DNA of 64,000 bases, from positions 2,931,501 through 2,995,500 of the forward strand of contig NZ_CP060092.1 of the NCBI RefSeq assembly GCF_014217335.1. The letters run 5' to 3'. A program made the translations under genes and the position numbers. Below are positions 37,625 to 46,110 of the stretch, piece after piece (positions within the stretch are counted from its first letter, which is position 1; every line of letters starts with the position of its first letter). Source of the DNA: Teredinibacter purpureus (GTDB lineage: Bacteria; Pseudomonadota; Gammaproteobacteria; Pseudomonadales; Cellvibrionaceae). The notes under the pieces were generated by a model. The model was not told the DNA's origin, did no database searches, and saw only the letters and a program-made list of their open reading frames with translations.

Positions 37625-37751
37625 GCTAACAAGAAAATGCACCTGACAAAATTAAGCATCGCCTTGGTTGTAGTCAGGCGGTAAACTGGAACAAAAACTA
37701 TTATCAATGCCTTTTCACTGCTTAATTTTTCAGGTGATTTTGGCGTTAGCT
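37625..37751 (+). other. attC site 16
   Basis: GCTAACAAGAAAATGCACCTGA...TTCAGGTGATTTTGGCGTTAGC; outer arms pair well (CACCTGA/TCAGGTG), with inner ATTAAGCA / TGCTTAAT arms. Confidence 0.82.
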
Positions 37752-37774
37752 TCCCTAAAGGAATCAAAAAATTA

Positions 37775-38635
37775 ATGTTATTACGTTATATTTATGCACT
37801 TATATTATCTATGTTATCACTCACCATTAAGGCTGAGGAAATTTCGGAATATAGAATAAGTGGTACGGAAATAGTAACAATCAGTTCAGGTATTAATAAA
37901 CAAGATTATGAATTATATATAAAGCTACCTCGTAACTATTCACAGACGAAAAAAAATTATCCCGTTGCAATTTTAAGTGATACTGGATTTTCTTTTCCTA
38001 TCGCTAGTGGTGTAGTTGGCCTTATGGGAGGCAGAGATATTGAAGATCTCATTCTAGTAGGTATATCATATTCAAAAGGGAGTTCTTCCGAAATTAGTCG
38101 GACTAGAGATTACACGCCAACTTTCGCTCCAGGTGAAAAAGGAGCACATTCCTTAGAAGCTCAAAAATATTCGGGTAAAGCATTCCAGTACTTGGAGTTT
38201 TTGGAGAAGGAGGTTTTTCCTTTAATATCTCAAAAATACCGTATTGATGTGGATAATAAAATCTATATAGGCCACTCTTTTGGAGGGCTTTTGGGAGCTT
38301 ACACCCTTTTGGTTAAACCAGAACTATTTCAGAAATATATTATAGGTAGTCCGTCATTATGGTATGACGAAGGAGCTATTTTCCGTCTAGAAGAGGCGTA
38401 TGCAAAAAAGAACAAAGCGATGAATGCAACTGTCTTTATGTATATTGGTAGCGAAGAAAATAAAAACAACCATAAAAGCATGGTTGATGATGTCTTGCTT
38501 TTCGAAAAAATACTTAAAAATAGGCAATATAAGGGATTAACGTTTAACGCCTATGTATTGGATGGAGAAACACATTTTAGTGTGTTTTCTCTGCTTTTAA
38601 CAGACGGCTTAAAAAAAGCAATACCAAAGGGCTAA
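37775..38635 (+). CDS. Cassette: alpha/beta-hydrolase esterase (esterase D / IroE-like)
   Basis: A 286-residue exported esterase. Signal peptide of about 20 residues, then YELYIKLPRNYSQTKKNYPVAILSD, the nucleophile elbow IYIGHSFGGLLGAY, and GSPSLWYDEG and GETHFSVF (probable catalytic His). This is the pattern of the putative-esterase family that includes the siderophore esterases IroE/BesA. Its substrate is unknown. An AAGGA lies upstream of the ATG. Confidence 0.8.
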   Translation: MLLRYIYALILSMLSLTIKAEEISEYRISGTEIVTISSGINKQDYELYIKLPRNYSQTKKNYPVAILSDTGFSFPIASGVVGLMGGRDIEDLILVGISYSKGSSSEISRTRDYTPTFAPGEKGAHSLEAQKYSGKAFQYLEFLEKEVFPLISQKYRIDVDNKIYIGHSFGGLLGAYTLLVKPELFQKYIIGSPSLWYDEGAIFRLEEAYAKKNKAMNATVFMYIGSEENKNNHKSMVDDVLLFEKILKNRQYKGLTFNAYVLDGETHFSVFSLLLTDGLKKAIPKG

Positions 38636-38642
38636 AAACAGA

Positions 38643-38714
38643 AGCTAACAAGCGTGTCATGTCGGAACTCCATTCCAGCGCTTCGCGCTTCCACTCCGTC
38701 CGCATACACGGGCG
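38643..38714 (+). other. attC site 17, left part (right core at 40693)
   Basis: GCTAACAAGCGTGTCATGTCGG...CCGCATACACGGGCG, interrupted by IS3 type-2 DNA; the right core GCGTTATGC resumes at 40693-40701. Confidence 0.8.
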
Positions 38715-38771
38715 TGTTCTGGTCAAGTAAAACCGGACACCTATTTTTTATAAATTCCCTGCTAACGCGCT

Positions 38772-39650
38772 TCACTTGTTGACTGCAGAATCGAAGTGTC
38801 GAACCTGCTCTATTCGAGCAGAACCGACTCTTCCATTTTGCAGCACATACTTGGATTCTTCGTATTTTATTGGCGATAAATCTTCATTCGCCGAATGAAA
38901 ACGATGTACATTGTAGTAGCGCATATATTTGCCCACGTCAGTCTTCATGTGCGCTCTTGTCGGCTGCGCAATCTTAAATATCCAATCGTGTTTAAGGCTT
39001 CCGAAGAAGCGTTCAACAACCGCATTATCCCAACAGGCACCAACGTCTCCCATACTCGCCCGCATATCGTAAGCCGCTAGAAGTTTTCGATAGCGCTTAC
39101 TGGTATATTGTGAGCCTCTATCGCTATGAAAAACTAAGCTTTTAGGCGGCTGTCTTAGGTTGTAGGCCTTTATCAGGGCCTTGCTCACTAAATTAGTTGT
39201 CATGCGCTTATCAATGTACCAACCAACAATTCGACGCGAGTACAAATCCATAACAATCGCCAAATACATCCAACCTTCGCCGGTCTTCAGGTAAGTGACA
39301 TCGCCCGCCCAAATTTGATTCGGCCCCACTGGGTTAAAATTCTGATTCAGCAAGTTGTCGGCTACGGCATCCGAGGTTTTGCGTTTAGTTGTCACTTTAT
39401 AGGCGGTTCGCTGAGTGACCCTTAAGCCAAGCTTGCGCATCAAGTTACGAACCCGATAACGACCAATCTGAAAGCCTTCTTCGCGTAATTTCTTCATCAT
39501 CTCGCGACTACCCAGGCTATTGCGACTCTGCTCGAAAAGCCACTTCATCCTACGGTGTAGGTGCAAGGTATCGCTTGTTATCACTGTGCCTGGGCGCTTA
39601 AGCCAATCGTAATAGGACGTTTTCCCAACGCCCATCACGCGACACAACAT
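38772..39650 (-). CDS. IS3-family transposase OrfB, type 2 (copy B)
   Basis: A 292-residue DDE transposase differing from copy A at only three positions (GPNQ for GPDQ, AIVMD for AIIMD, PPKS for PPKG). Catalytic motifs intact. Confidence 0.93.
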   Translation of the reverse strand: MLCRVMGVGKTSYYDWLKRPGTVITSDTLHLHRRMKWLFEQSRNSLGSREMMKKLREEGFQIGRYRVRNLMRKLGLRVTQRTAYKVTTKRKTSDAVADNLLNQNFNPVGPNQIWAGDVTYLKTGEGWMYLAIVMDLYSRRIVGWYIDKRMTTNLVSKALIKAYNLRQPPKSLVFHSDRGSQYTSKRYRKLLAAYDMRASMGDVGACWDNAVVERFFGSLKHDWIFKIAQPTRAHMKTDVGKYMRYYNVHRFHSANEDLSPIKYEESKYVLQNGRVGSARIEQVRHFDSAVNK

Positions 39651-39694
39651 AACTACAGGAAAGCGAGGTGATTCAGTCTGAATGAAATCGTACT

Positions 39695-39985
39695 TTACTT
39701 CATTTCTTTCGCAAAGAAGGCACTGGCCTTTTTTAAAATCTCTTTCTCCATGCGCAGCTCTTTGTTTTCCTTGCGCAAGCGCTTAAGCTCGACTCTCTCA
39801 TCCTCGGCCAGCACTTCACCTGCCTCACTAGACTCCACCTTTTCTTTCCATTTGTAGAGCATGTTGGTTGCGATACCCAACGATTTAGCGGCCTCAGGAA
39901 CGGAATAGCCTTGTTCTCGAACAAGCGCAACGGCCTCTTCCTTAAACTCTTTCGGGTACTGCTTGTAAGTACGCTTCTGACTCAT
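39695..39985 (-). CDS. IS3-family transposase OrfA, type 2 (copy B)
   Basis: 96 residues, identical to OrfA of copy A. Confidence 0.93.
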   Translation of the reverse strand: MSQKRTYKQYPKEFKEEAVALVREQGYSVPEAAKSLGIATNMLYKWKEKVESSEAGEVLAEDERVELKRLRKENKELRMEKEILKKASAFFAKEMK

Positions 39986-40052
39986 AATGACACCTTAATT
40001 GTTGACTAATATTGTCTCTCATTAAAGTGTCCGGTGCTATTAGACCAGTACA

Positions 40053-40290
40053 GAGTGACCCTTAAGCCAAGCTTGCGCATCAAGTTACGAACCCGATAAC
40101 GACCAATCTGAAAGCCTTCTTCGCGTAATTTCTTCATCATCTCGCGACTACCCAGGCTATTGCGACTCTGCTCGAAAAGCCACTTCATCCTACGGTGTAG
40201 GTGCAAGGTATCGCTTGTTATCACTGTGCCTGGGCGCTTAAGCCAATCGTAATAGGGCGTTTTCCCAACGCCCATCACGCGACACAACAT
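40053..40290 (-). pseudogene. Truncated OrfB, IS3 type 2 (copy C)
   Basis: Only the first ~79 residues (MLCRVMGVGKTPYYDW to RKLGLRVT) remain; the frame then runs into the end of copy B. The DDE domain is missing. Confidence 0.9.
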
Positions 40291-40334
40291 AACTACAGGA
40301 AAGCGAGGTGATTCAGTCTGAATGAAATCGTACT

Positions 40335-40625
40335 TTACTTCATTTCTTTCGCAAAGAAGGCACTGGCCTTTTTTAAAATCTCTTTCTCCATGCGCAGCTC
40401 TTTGTTTTCCTTGCGCAAGCGCTTAAGCTCGACTCTCTCATCCTCGGCCAGCACTTCACCTGCCTCACTAGACTCCACCTTTTCTTTCCATTTGTAGAGC
40501 ATGTTGGTTGCGATACCCAACGATTTAGCGGCCTCAGGAACGGAATAGCCTTGTTCTCGAACAAGCGCAACGGCCTCTTCCTTAAACTCTTTCGGGTACT
40601 GCTTGTAAGTACGCTTCTGACTCAT
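40335..40625 (-). CDS. IS3-family transposase OrfA, type 2 (copy C)
   Basis: 96 residues, identical to the other two OrfA copies, but with no functional OrfB downstream. Confidence 0.9.
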   Translation of the reverse strand: MSQKRTYKQYPKEFKEEAVALVREQGYSVPEAAKSLGIATNMLYKWKEKVESSEAGEVLAEDERVELKRLRKENKELRMEKEILKKASAFFAKEMK

Positions 40626-40723
40626 AATGACACCTTAATTGTTGACTAATATTGTCTCTCATTAAAGTGTCCGGTGCTATTAGACCACTACAGCGTTATG
40701 CGACAAATAAATCTGGAGTTCTA

Positions 40724-41251
40724 ATGAAACAAAGTATTGCAATAGATATGGATGAAACAGTAGCTGATACATTATCTCGTCATTTAGAATGGTACTGTAA
40801 AGAATTCGGTGTTTCGCTCAATAAAAAAGATATGAAAGGAAAAAGAATTTACGATGTTGTTTCAAAAGAAAACCTTGATACCGTAAAAAATTATCCCAAT
40901 CATCCTGATTTCTTTAAAGATTTACCTGTTTTTGAAGATGCTGTTAGTGTTATTCAAGAGCTAAGTATTAAATATGATATTTATTTTGTCAGTGCGGCGA
41001 TGGAGTACCCAAATTCATTCAACGCAAAGTATGAATGGTTAAAACAGCATTTTTCATTCATAAGTGATATGAATTATATTTTTTGTGGTTACAAAGGAAT
41101 GTTAAATTGTGATTATTTGATAGATGATAGTTCAAGGCATATAGATGCTTTTAATGGTGATGGGTATTTATTTAATGCACCACATAATAGTGAACAGACA
41201 AATTATAAACGCATAAATAGTTGGGCTGAGATTGGCGCTCTGTTCGCATAA
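40724..41251 (+). CDS. Cassette: 5'(3')-deoxyribonucleotidase (NT5C-like, HAD superfamily)
   Basis: A 175-residue HAD phosphatase. Motif I is IDMDETVADT (nucleophile and acid Asp), motif II is in YFVSAAMEYPNS, and motif IV is DYLIDDSSRHI. The size, the short cap and LSRHLEWYCKEFG match bacterial NT5C-like enzymes that dephosphorylate deoxynucleoside monophosphates. GGAG precedes the ATG at 40724; the longer frame starts in IS DNA. Such an enzyme could lower dNMP pools, conceivably during phage infection (inference). Confidence 0.8.
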   Translation: MKQSIAIDMDETVADTLSRHLEWYCKEFGVSLNKKDMKGKRIYDVVSKENLDTVKNYPNHPDFFKDLPVFEDAVSVIQELSIKYDIYFVSAAMEYPNSFNAKYEWLKQHFSFISDMNYIFCGYKGMLNCDYLIDDSSRHIDAFNGDGYLFNAPHNSEQTNYKRINSWAEIGALFA

Positions 41252-41345
41252 CAAGCGCTTCAAACGGAAAAAATACAGCTGGCTGTTTTCACTCCGTTCA
41301 ACATTTTAGCCAGCTATATTTTTCCGCTTAAGTAGTAACAAGAGG
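41247..41345 (+). other. attC site 18 (degenerate right end)
   Basis: CATAACAAGCGCTTCAAACGG...TTTTTCCGCTTAAGTAGTA. Inner arms AGCTGGCT / AGCCAGCT pair, but the right core is not a clean GTTRRRY. Confidence 0.6.
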
Positions 41346-41517
41346 GACACGCACTCAAAAATCCCAAGATGTAGTGTTTTTGTTGTGTGTCGCCACTAGA
41401 TAGCGGTTTTGGTTAGTGGAATTAAAAAGCGGGTGTCCCCGGTAAATCGAGCTGTCACCTTTTTTGCGGAGCAAAAAAACTGCCAGCCTGCTCCGGCAAT
41501 TGCTGGCGGCGTTAAGT
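41346..41517 (+). other. Degenerate/chimeric attC region 19
   Basis: The right half (GCCAGCCTGCTCCGGCAATTG to GGCGGCGTTAAG, right core 41511-41517) is attC-like and resembles attC 21. The left half is replaced by DNA with GGACAC...GTGTCC inverted repeats. It probably marks a deletion or a lost cassette. Confidence 0.5.
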
Positions 41518-41519
41518 GT

Positions 41520-41864
41520 ATGAGAGTAGAAAATCACATAGCTATGCTGTTCGCCAGTACCTGTTGGGTGCTTAGCGCATCTTTATCGCTTTTTATATTT
41601 TGGCCATTTGTTGTTTTTGCTTCTATTATTGCCGGCTATTTCCTGGCAGGGTTATTGCCTTGCTTCAAGGTAAGGGAGGTCTTAGCTAACGGCTTAGCCT
41701 CTGTTTTTTTCGTGGTGGTTGTAGTCTTCGTTCTCGGTAAAATTGGGTATACTCAAAACGAGTGGCAGGTAATGCTGTATTTTGTAGCGCTAGTTCAATT
41801 ACTAGCATTTTATGCTGGCGGGCTATTTTCAACATGGAGGCATCGTGCCACAAATCACACTTAA
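41520..41864 (+). CDS. Cassette: membrane protein
   Basis: A 114-residue protein with three to four membrane segments. The ATG at 41520 follows the GTTAAGTGT core. The stop codon TAA is shared with the attC left core and is completed by the last base of the intron on the opposite strand, so the insertion did not alter the protein. Unknown family. Confidence 0.58.
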   Translation: MRVENHIAMLFASTCWVLSASLSLFIFWPFVVFASIIAGYFLAGLLPCFKVREVLANGLASVFFVVVVVFVLGKIGYTQNEWQVMLYFVALVQLLAFYAGGLFSTWRHRATNHT

Positions 41865-43792
41865 TCGGGTAGCCAGGAGTTTTTAACTCCCAGCCCCCAC
41901 ACCACCGATCAAGCGGCTCCGCAATCGGCGGTTCCCTTCCCATAATGAATCTCAACCCATCTATCGCGTAGCGAGTAATAACCAATATTGGCTAGATGCT
42001 CATTTGAAAGCGCGATGTTTATCCCCTGCGTCCGTGCACTATGCCAATAACTTTTGCTCGACATACCACAGCGAATCGCGAGATCTAGAGAGGCACCAAG
42101 ACTTGTTAGGGTACGAACTTTTGTTCGTACCTTGCTCCACTGTTTCCAGTGGTACATACGCAACCGTCGACGGATCCATGAATCTAGATCTACGCATTTC
42201 TGGTAGCCTTGAGCAATGCCAAAATAATTAATCCATCCACGCATGTACGTCGTAAGCTCCTTCATAAGTTTACTCACACTAATTCCGCGTGATCGACCCG
42301 TCAGGCTCTTAATTTCATTTCTAAATTTTCGTTCGGCATCGCTGTGCCAAATAATAGATTTTCCATGAAACGTAAAACCTAGGAACTTACTTTTACTCGT
42401 TGGGACTACTTGGCTTTTACGCTCATTTACTTTGAGCTTAAGCTTCTTTTCGACAAAGTGAGTCACACTTTCTAATACGCGATAACCTGAACGCTTACTG
42501 GCGACGATAATAATAAAATCGTCGGCCCACCGAGCAAACTTATGACCTCGGCGTTCGAGTTCTTTGTCTAAAGGGTCAAGCATTATATTACTTAACAGCG
42601 GAGAGAGAGGCCCACCTTGCGGTACACCTTCTCGGCAGTCGAGTAACACACCGTCTTCAACGATACCTGTCCTTAGGTATTTGTAGATTAATTTCAGCAA
42701 CGCTTTATCGTGTATTCTTCGGCCTAGGTAAGTCATTAATAGATCATGATTCACACGGTCGAAGAATTTTGATAAGTCCACATCGATGGCGATCCTTCGA
42801 CTCTCTTCAACATAGGATTGCACTCGGGTTATCGCTTGTTTTTGCGATCGCCCTGGGCGAAACCCATAATTGAACTCAGAGAATAATGGATCAAAAATCG
42901 GATTAATGATTTGCACTATGGCCTGTTGAATAAGCCGATCGAAGACCGTCGGTATTCCTAGTCCGCGCAGACTGCCGTCATCTTTTTCGATATAAACACG
43001 CTTTACTGGATAGGGTGTATATCGACCATCTCTAATATCTTCGATCAGATACTTCCCGTGGTCTTTGAAGTGAGCTTGAAATTTATCAATAGTTAACCCA
43101 TCTATTCCAGCGGCTCCCTTGTTCGATTTTACCTTTTTCCAGGCTTTGTTGAGATTTTCACGGGATAATACTTTATCCATTAAGTGGGTTGTTAGGTTTG
43201 GTAACATGACAGTGCTCTATCGGATCTTGTTGGCCGTCTGGTTAAAATTCGTTAGGCTAGTCACACCTCCTACCTGAAGGTAAGGGTTCAGTCCTTCACC
43301 GTGTCCATCTCATTACAAGATGGCATTTGGCTATTATGACGTCGGCTGACTTCTGCTTAATCACCCACAGCATTACTCCCGTCGGCGCTGTTGTGTTCCA
43401 CCTTATTTATCCGTAACTCCAGGTGGCAAAATTACGTGGGGTCTCATTTGTGAATCAGTGACCGAAACTGATAACAGCACAACTGCTTGTTAAGCAGATC
43501 TCCCCGGATAAGAACGCGTACTTTCCCTACACTGCTGCATCATTTACCTTAACCACGTTGGATCACTGGGCTTCGCTATCTTGTGCTAGCTCGCCCCCGG
43601 AATAGGCCTTATATGATGTTTCTGTTCGTCAGCTCGTAGTTTTGCTAGCGGCTTCCTCTGCACCAAACCTCGCGGTTTCGCACTTGCCATTCGCTAGTAG
43701 TTAACGGGTTATAGCGATATACTTTATCCATAACCGGTGATCCTCCTACAGGGGACTTTCACCCCATTAGTTCGCGCCCATGCCGGGCGTAC
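41864..43792 (-). mobile_element. Group IIC-attC intron B, apparently intact
   Basis: A 1929-nt intron on the strand opposite to the cassettes. 5' exon CGCCTTGT, intron 5' end GTACGCCCGG; 3' end CCCGAT followed by TAAGTG. Domain V is the ACCGCCGAT...ATCGGTGGT hairpin and domain VI contains GGAGTT..AACTCC. This is the TTGT/TA bottom-strand site used by group IIC-attC introns. The 5' domains I-III fill 43208-43792. Confidence 0.9.
41909..43207 (-). CDS. Group IIC intron-encoded reverse transcriptase/maturase
   Basis: A 432-residue intact protein: NKAWKKVKSNKGAAGIDGLTID, GSLRGLGIPTVFDRLIQQAI, YGFRPGRSQKQAI, AIDVDLSKFFDRVNHD, EGVPQGGPLSPLLSNIMLDPLD, and a C-terminal maturase domain with TTYMRGWINYFG. 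The catalytic box reads RWADDF, with Trp in place of the usual Tyr of YADD. There is no endonuclease domain, as usual for IIC. The C-terminus overlaps the domain V region. Confidence 0.93.
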   Translation of the reverse strand: MLPNLTTHLMDKVLSRENLNKAWKKVKSNKGAAGIDGLTIDKFQAHFKDHGKYLIEDIRDGRYTPYPVKRVYIEKDDGSLRGLGIPTVFDRLIQQAIVQIINPIFDPLFSEFNYGFRPGRSQKQAITRVQSYVEESRRIAIDVDLSKFFDRVNHDLLMTYLGRRIHDKALLKLIYKYLRTGIVEDGVLLDCREGVPQGGPLSPLLSNIMLDPLDKELERRGHKFARWADDFIIIVASKRSGYRVLESVTHFVEKKLKLKVNERKSQVVPTSKSKFLGFTFHGKSIIWHSDAERKFRNEIKSLTGRSRGISVSKLMKELTTYMRGWINYFGIAQGYQKCVDLDSWIRRRLRMYHWKQWSKVRTKVRTLTSLGASLDLAIRCGMSSKSYWHSARTQGINIALSNEHLANIGYYSLRDRWVEIHYGKGTADCGAA

Positions 43793-43900
43793 ACAAGGCG
43801 TGCCAGCTGACATTTTGGTCGGCGCTTCGTGTTGTGTATGGCTTCGCCATGCTACACAAAACTACACGCCAACCAAAATGCAGCTGCACTTAACGTTACA
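43793..43900 (+). other. attC site 20 (left core at 41861-41863, split by intron B)
   Basis: Removing the intron restores CTTAACAAGGCGTGCCAGCTG...GCAGCTGCACTTAACGTTACAT, with an inner GTTTTGTGTAG-type hairpin. Confidence 0.82.
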
Positions 43901-43921
43901 TTTAAAATCAAGGAAGTTTAT

Positions 43922-44569
43922 ATGAAACCGGTTATCAGTCTTATAATAATTATCTATTCTTCTGTTGCTAATGCGGGGCTTGCATCTATCTGGGTTGCAA
44001 ATGAAGTGAGTACTCCTCCGATTCAAAGTTATATTAAAATAGAGCCAGAGTATTTAAGTATTCCAATCACATTAAAGGCTGACTCAAAATCAGCTATGGA
44101 AAGACATCAACTAATCGGAAAGCTAGAGCAATACGTTACCTCTAAAGCGGCTTCGGAGGCTACAATTGACTTGGTTTATGGTGAAGTATCACTTTCAGAA
44201 AGAGAACCGGGCGGTTTCAAGTCATACGGAAGGGGAAGTGAGTCCAATATATATCTTACAACCAAGCTCGAAAGCAGTGCTGAAATTTTTGATGCTACAG
44301 AACGAATTTACAAATTTATCCGATCCCTTGAGCCTCCTGAAGATACAGAATTAAACTACGGCTCAACTAAGCTTGCTATCGAAAACCCAGAGCAATATAT
44401 TGAACCCCTAAAATCGAAAATAGGAAGTGAGTTAAAATCTACTAAAGAAGCTTTAGGTGTATCACTAAAAGCCACTATTACGGGCCTATCATCAGGTGTT
44501 CGAGTAGCAGAAGTAAAAAATCGTAAGCTAATAGTATTTTTACCTTATGTTATTACTTACTCAGAATAA
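43922..44569 (+). CDS. Cassette: secreted protein, possibly SIMPL/DUF541-like
   Basis: A 215-residue exported protein (signal peptide MKPVISLIIIIYSSVANA). The order YLSIPITLKADSKSAMERHQLIGKLEQYV, then LNYGSTKLAIENPEQYIEPLKSKIGSELKSTKEALGVSL, recalls SIMPL-domain periplasmic proteins. The match is weak. AAGGAAG lies upstream of the ATG. Just after the stop, a truncated intron copy replaces its attC. Confidence 0.55.
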   Translation: MKPVISLIIIIYSSVANAGLASIWVANEVSTPPIQSYIKIEPEYLSIPITLKADSKSAMERHQLIGKLEQYVTSKAASEATIDLVYGEVSLSEREPGGFKSYGRGSESNIYLTTKLESSAEIFDATERIYKFIRSLEPPEDTELNYGSTKLAIENPEQYIEPLKSKIGSELKSTKEALGVSLKATITGLSSGVRVAEVKNRKLIVFLPYVITYSE

Positions 44570-44574
44570 ATGTA

Positions 44575-44719
44575 ATCGGGTAGCCAGGAGTTTTTAACTC
44601 CCAGCCCCCACACCACCGATCAAGCGGCTCCGCAATCGGCGGTTCCCTTCCCATAATGAATCTCAACCCATCTATCGCGTAGCGAGTAATTGCCAATATT
44701 GGCTAGATGCTCATTTGAA
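44575..44719 (-). mobile_element. Fragment of group IIC-attC intron (3' end)
   Basis: 145 bp nearly identical (two substitutions seen) to 41864-42008: RT C-terminus, domain V, domain VI and the CCCGAT end. It sits after TGTA, the start of an attC left core, so this was a second insertion at the same kind of site, later truncated by the repeat at 44722. Confidence 0.88.
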
Positions 44720-44721
44720 GG

Positions 44722-44854
44722 AAATAATCGGACACCCATGTTAACGAAAGGAATGAGATGGCCACATTAAGGAATAATTGGCGCGCTATACCTTCGGTTA
44801 TGAATGATGTGTTTGATAGGCGTAAAAATTTAGGTGAGCGCCGAAAGGTCTAAT
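44722..44854 (+). repeat. Dispersed repeat X, copy b
   Basis: Begins with the short ATAATCGGACACCC repeat and contains a 31-codon ORF (MATLRNNWRAIPSVMNDVFD...), also present in the copy at 49325. A second short repeat follows at 44858-44883. Confidence 0.6.
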
Positions 44855-44887
44855 GGCAAAATAATCGGACACCCATGTTAACGCCGC

Positions 44888-45118
44888 AAACGGCAAGATA
44901 CCTGGCGATTGGATGCGTAATTGCGTTGATAGTAAAAAAGGAAAGCTGTATTACAGTCATCGAATGTCAGTTGTGGAACCGGTTTTTGGAAATATCGGTA
45001 CGAATAAAGGATTAAATCGCTTCTCATTACGCGGTAAAGAGAGGGTGCAAGGGCAGTGGTATTTTTTAGTTTGATACACAACATCGAAAAGATTAAGAAT
45101 TACGGAAGAATTGCTTAA
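44888..45118 (+). pseudogene. C-terminal remnant of an IS1182-family transposase
   Basis: The frame reads KLYYSHRMSVVEPVFGNIG, TNKGLNRFSLRGKERVQGQW and, after a frameshift near 45073, HNIEKIKNYGRIA-stop. This is the conserved C-terminus of IS1182-family DDE transposases. The rest of the gene is missing. The 150 bp that follow (to 45277) hold no gene except an attC-like right core near 45262. Confidence 0.75.
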
Positions 45119-45277
45119 ATGCACAGACATATCCACAAATACGCGATGCCAAATCGCATAAGCGTGATTATGTTAATGAAATCTGCTTAAATGGCAGGTA
45201 ATGAAATAATAAATATAAGCTTGTGGATAGCTGATTGTGGATTATGTTTTTCTACAGGCTCGTTATGAGTAATTAAA

Positions 45278-45583
45278 TTGAGAGCAACTACCGCTAAAGA
45301 AAAGAAGATAATTTGTTCGATTTTTGAAAAATCAGGATTAATTGAGCCTTTATCTGAAATGCTAGTTGAACCAATGCAAGATGGGGGTATGGGTAGTCTT
45401 AAGCTTGGGTCAAACCATGAGTCTCGATCTTTCGGAAAATGCGCAGCTGAGATTGAATCTGAAGATAGTGATGGTGTGCCTGTGATATTCTCACTGTACC
45501 TAGATAAAAGTGGCGCCCCGTATGAACTCGATGTATTTAAAGCCGATTTTAGTACTACAAAGGTTCTAAATGACCACTCATAA
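45278..45583 (+). CDS. Cassette: DUF6984-like small protein
   Basis: A 101-residue soluble protein. The segment DGGMGSLKLGSNHESRSFGKCAAEIESEDSDGVPVIFSLYLDKSGAPYELDVFKADFS matches the pattern of small proteins annotated as DUF6984; function unknown. The apparent start is TTG at 45278. A GTTATGA right core lies 8-16 bp upstream, so the start position fits a cassette. The stop is the TAA of attC 21. Confidence 0.6.
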   Translation: MRATTAKEKKIICSIFEKSGLIEPLSEMLVEPMQDGGMGSLKLGSNHESRSFGKCAAEIESEDSDGVPVIFSLYLDKSGAPYELDVFKADFSTTKVLNDHS

Positions 45584-45676
45584 CAAGAAAATCAATTCGG
45601 CCTCCGCAAGCTGTCTTCTTTTTTGCGGAGCAAAAAAACAGCCATCTCGCTCCGGCGAATTATTTTGGCGTTAGAA
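45579..45676 (+). other. attC site 21
   Basis: CATAACAAGAAAATCAATTCGG...CGAATTATTTTGGCGTTAGA; inner hairpin CTGTCTTCTTTTTTGC / GCAAAAAAACAGC. Confidence 0.84.
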
Positions 45677-45684
45677 TTATTGAG

Positions 45685-46110
45685 ATGTACACCAAGTTAA
45701 TAGGCTATATATTAGAAAATACCCGTCCAGAACTCATCGGAGCTGCTTTGGTAGTAATCTATGGCGGCAGTTATTTAGCGGGATATTTTGCACTGCAACT
45801 ATTTTCACGAATTATTAGCTGGGATCTCAGTATTAACTTCTACATGCTAAATATATTCATTGGTTGTATTGGGGTTGGGGAATTAGCTCGAGGGCTGGCA
45901 AAAATTGTGTTAGGGAGTATCAACGGGAAAATGTCGCTTATTACTACGGCTATTTCGGGCGCTTTTTGTGTCGGTATGTTTTGGGTGCTTATGGTGTTTA
46001 AATGGAGCCACAATAGTTTTAAAGATGTTCCACTAGCGGCATTGGTAGGGGCCGTCTTCTATTTGGTTTTGGCTGGTGCGATTATGCTGGAAAATCGTAA
46101 AAAACTCTAA
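45685..46110 (+). CDS. Cassette: membrane protein
   Basis: A 141-residue protein with four membrane segments and short loops; positively charged C-terminus ENRKKL. Unknown family. Confidence 0.58.
   Translation: MYTKLIGYILENTRPELIGAALVVIYGGSYLAGYFALQLFSRIISWDLSINFYMLNIFIGCIGVGELARGLAKIVLGSINGKMSLITTAISGAFCVGMFWVLMVFKWSHNSFKDVPLAALVGAVFYLVLAGAIMLENRKKL

Larger units (their letters stand above)
38715..40052 (-). mobile_element. IS3-family insertion sequence, type 2, copy B
   Basis: 1338 bp, reverse orientation relative to copy A. Left flank GCG matches the GCG after the partial copy C at 40693. So copies B and C together occupy a single insertion site in attC 17. Confidence 0.9.
40053..40692 (-). 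mobile_element. IS3 type-2 element, copy C, truncated
   Basis: The 5' half of a type-2 element (end, orfA and start of orfB), cut at a GAGTGACCC inside orfB where copy B abuts it. The outer end GACCACTACA is flanked by GCG. Confidence 0.88.

Noticed and set aside
41355..41537. 60-codon minus-strand ORF between attC 18 and the membrane-protein cassette
   Set aside because: Overlaps a degenerate attC region and opposes all cassette genes; no supporting motif.
44722..44854. 31-codon ORF MATLRNNWRAIPSVMNDVFD considered as an Hsp20 N-terminus
   Set aside because: Resemblance is limited to a few residues and it lies in a repeated element; more likely part of the repeat.
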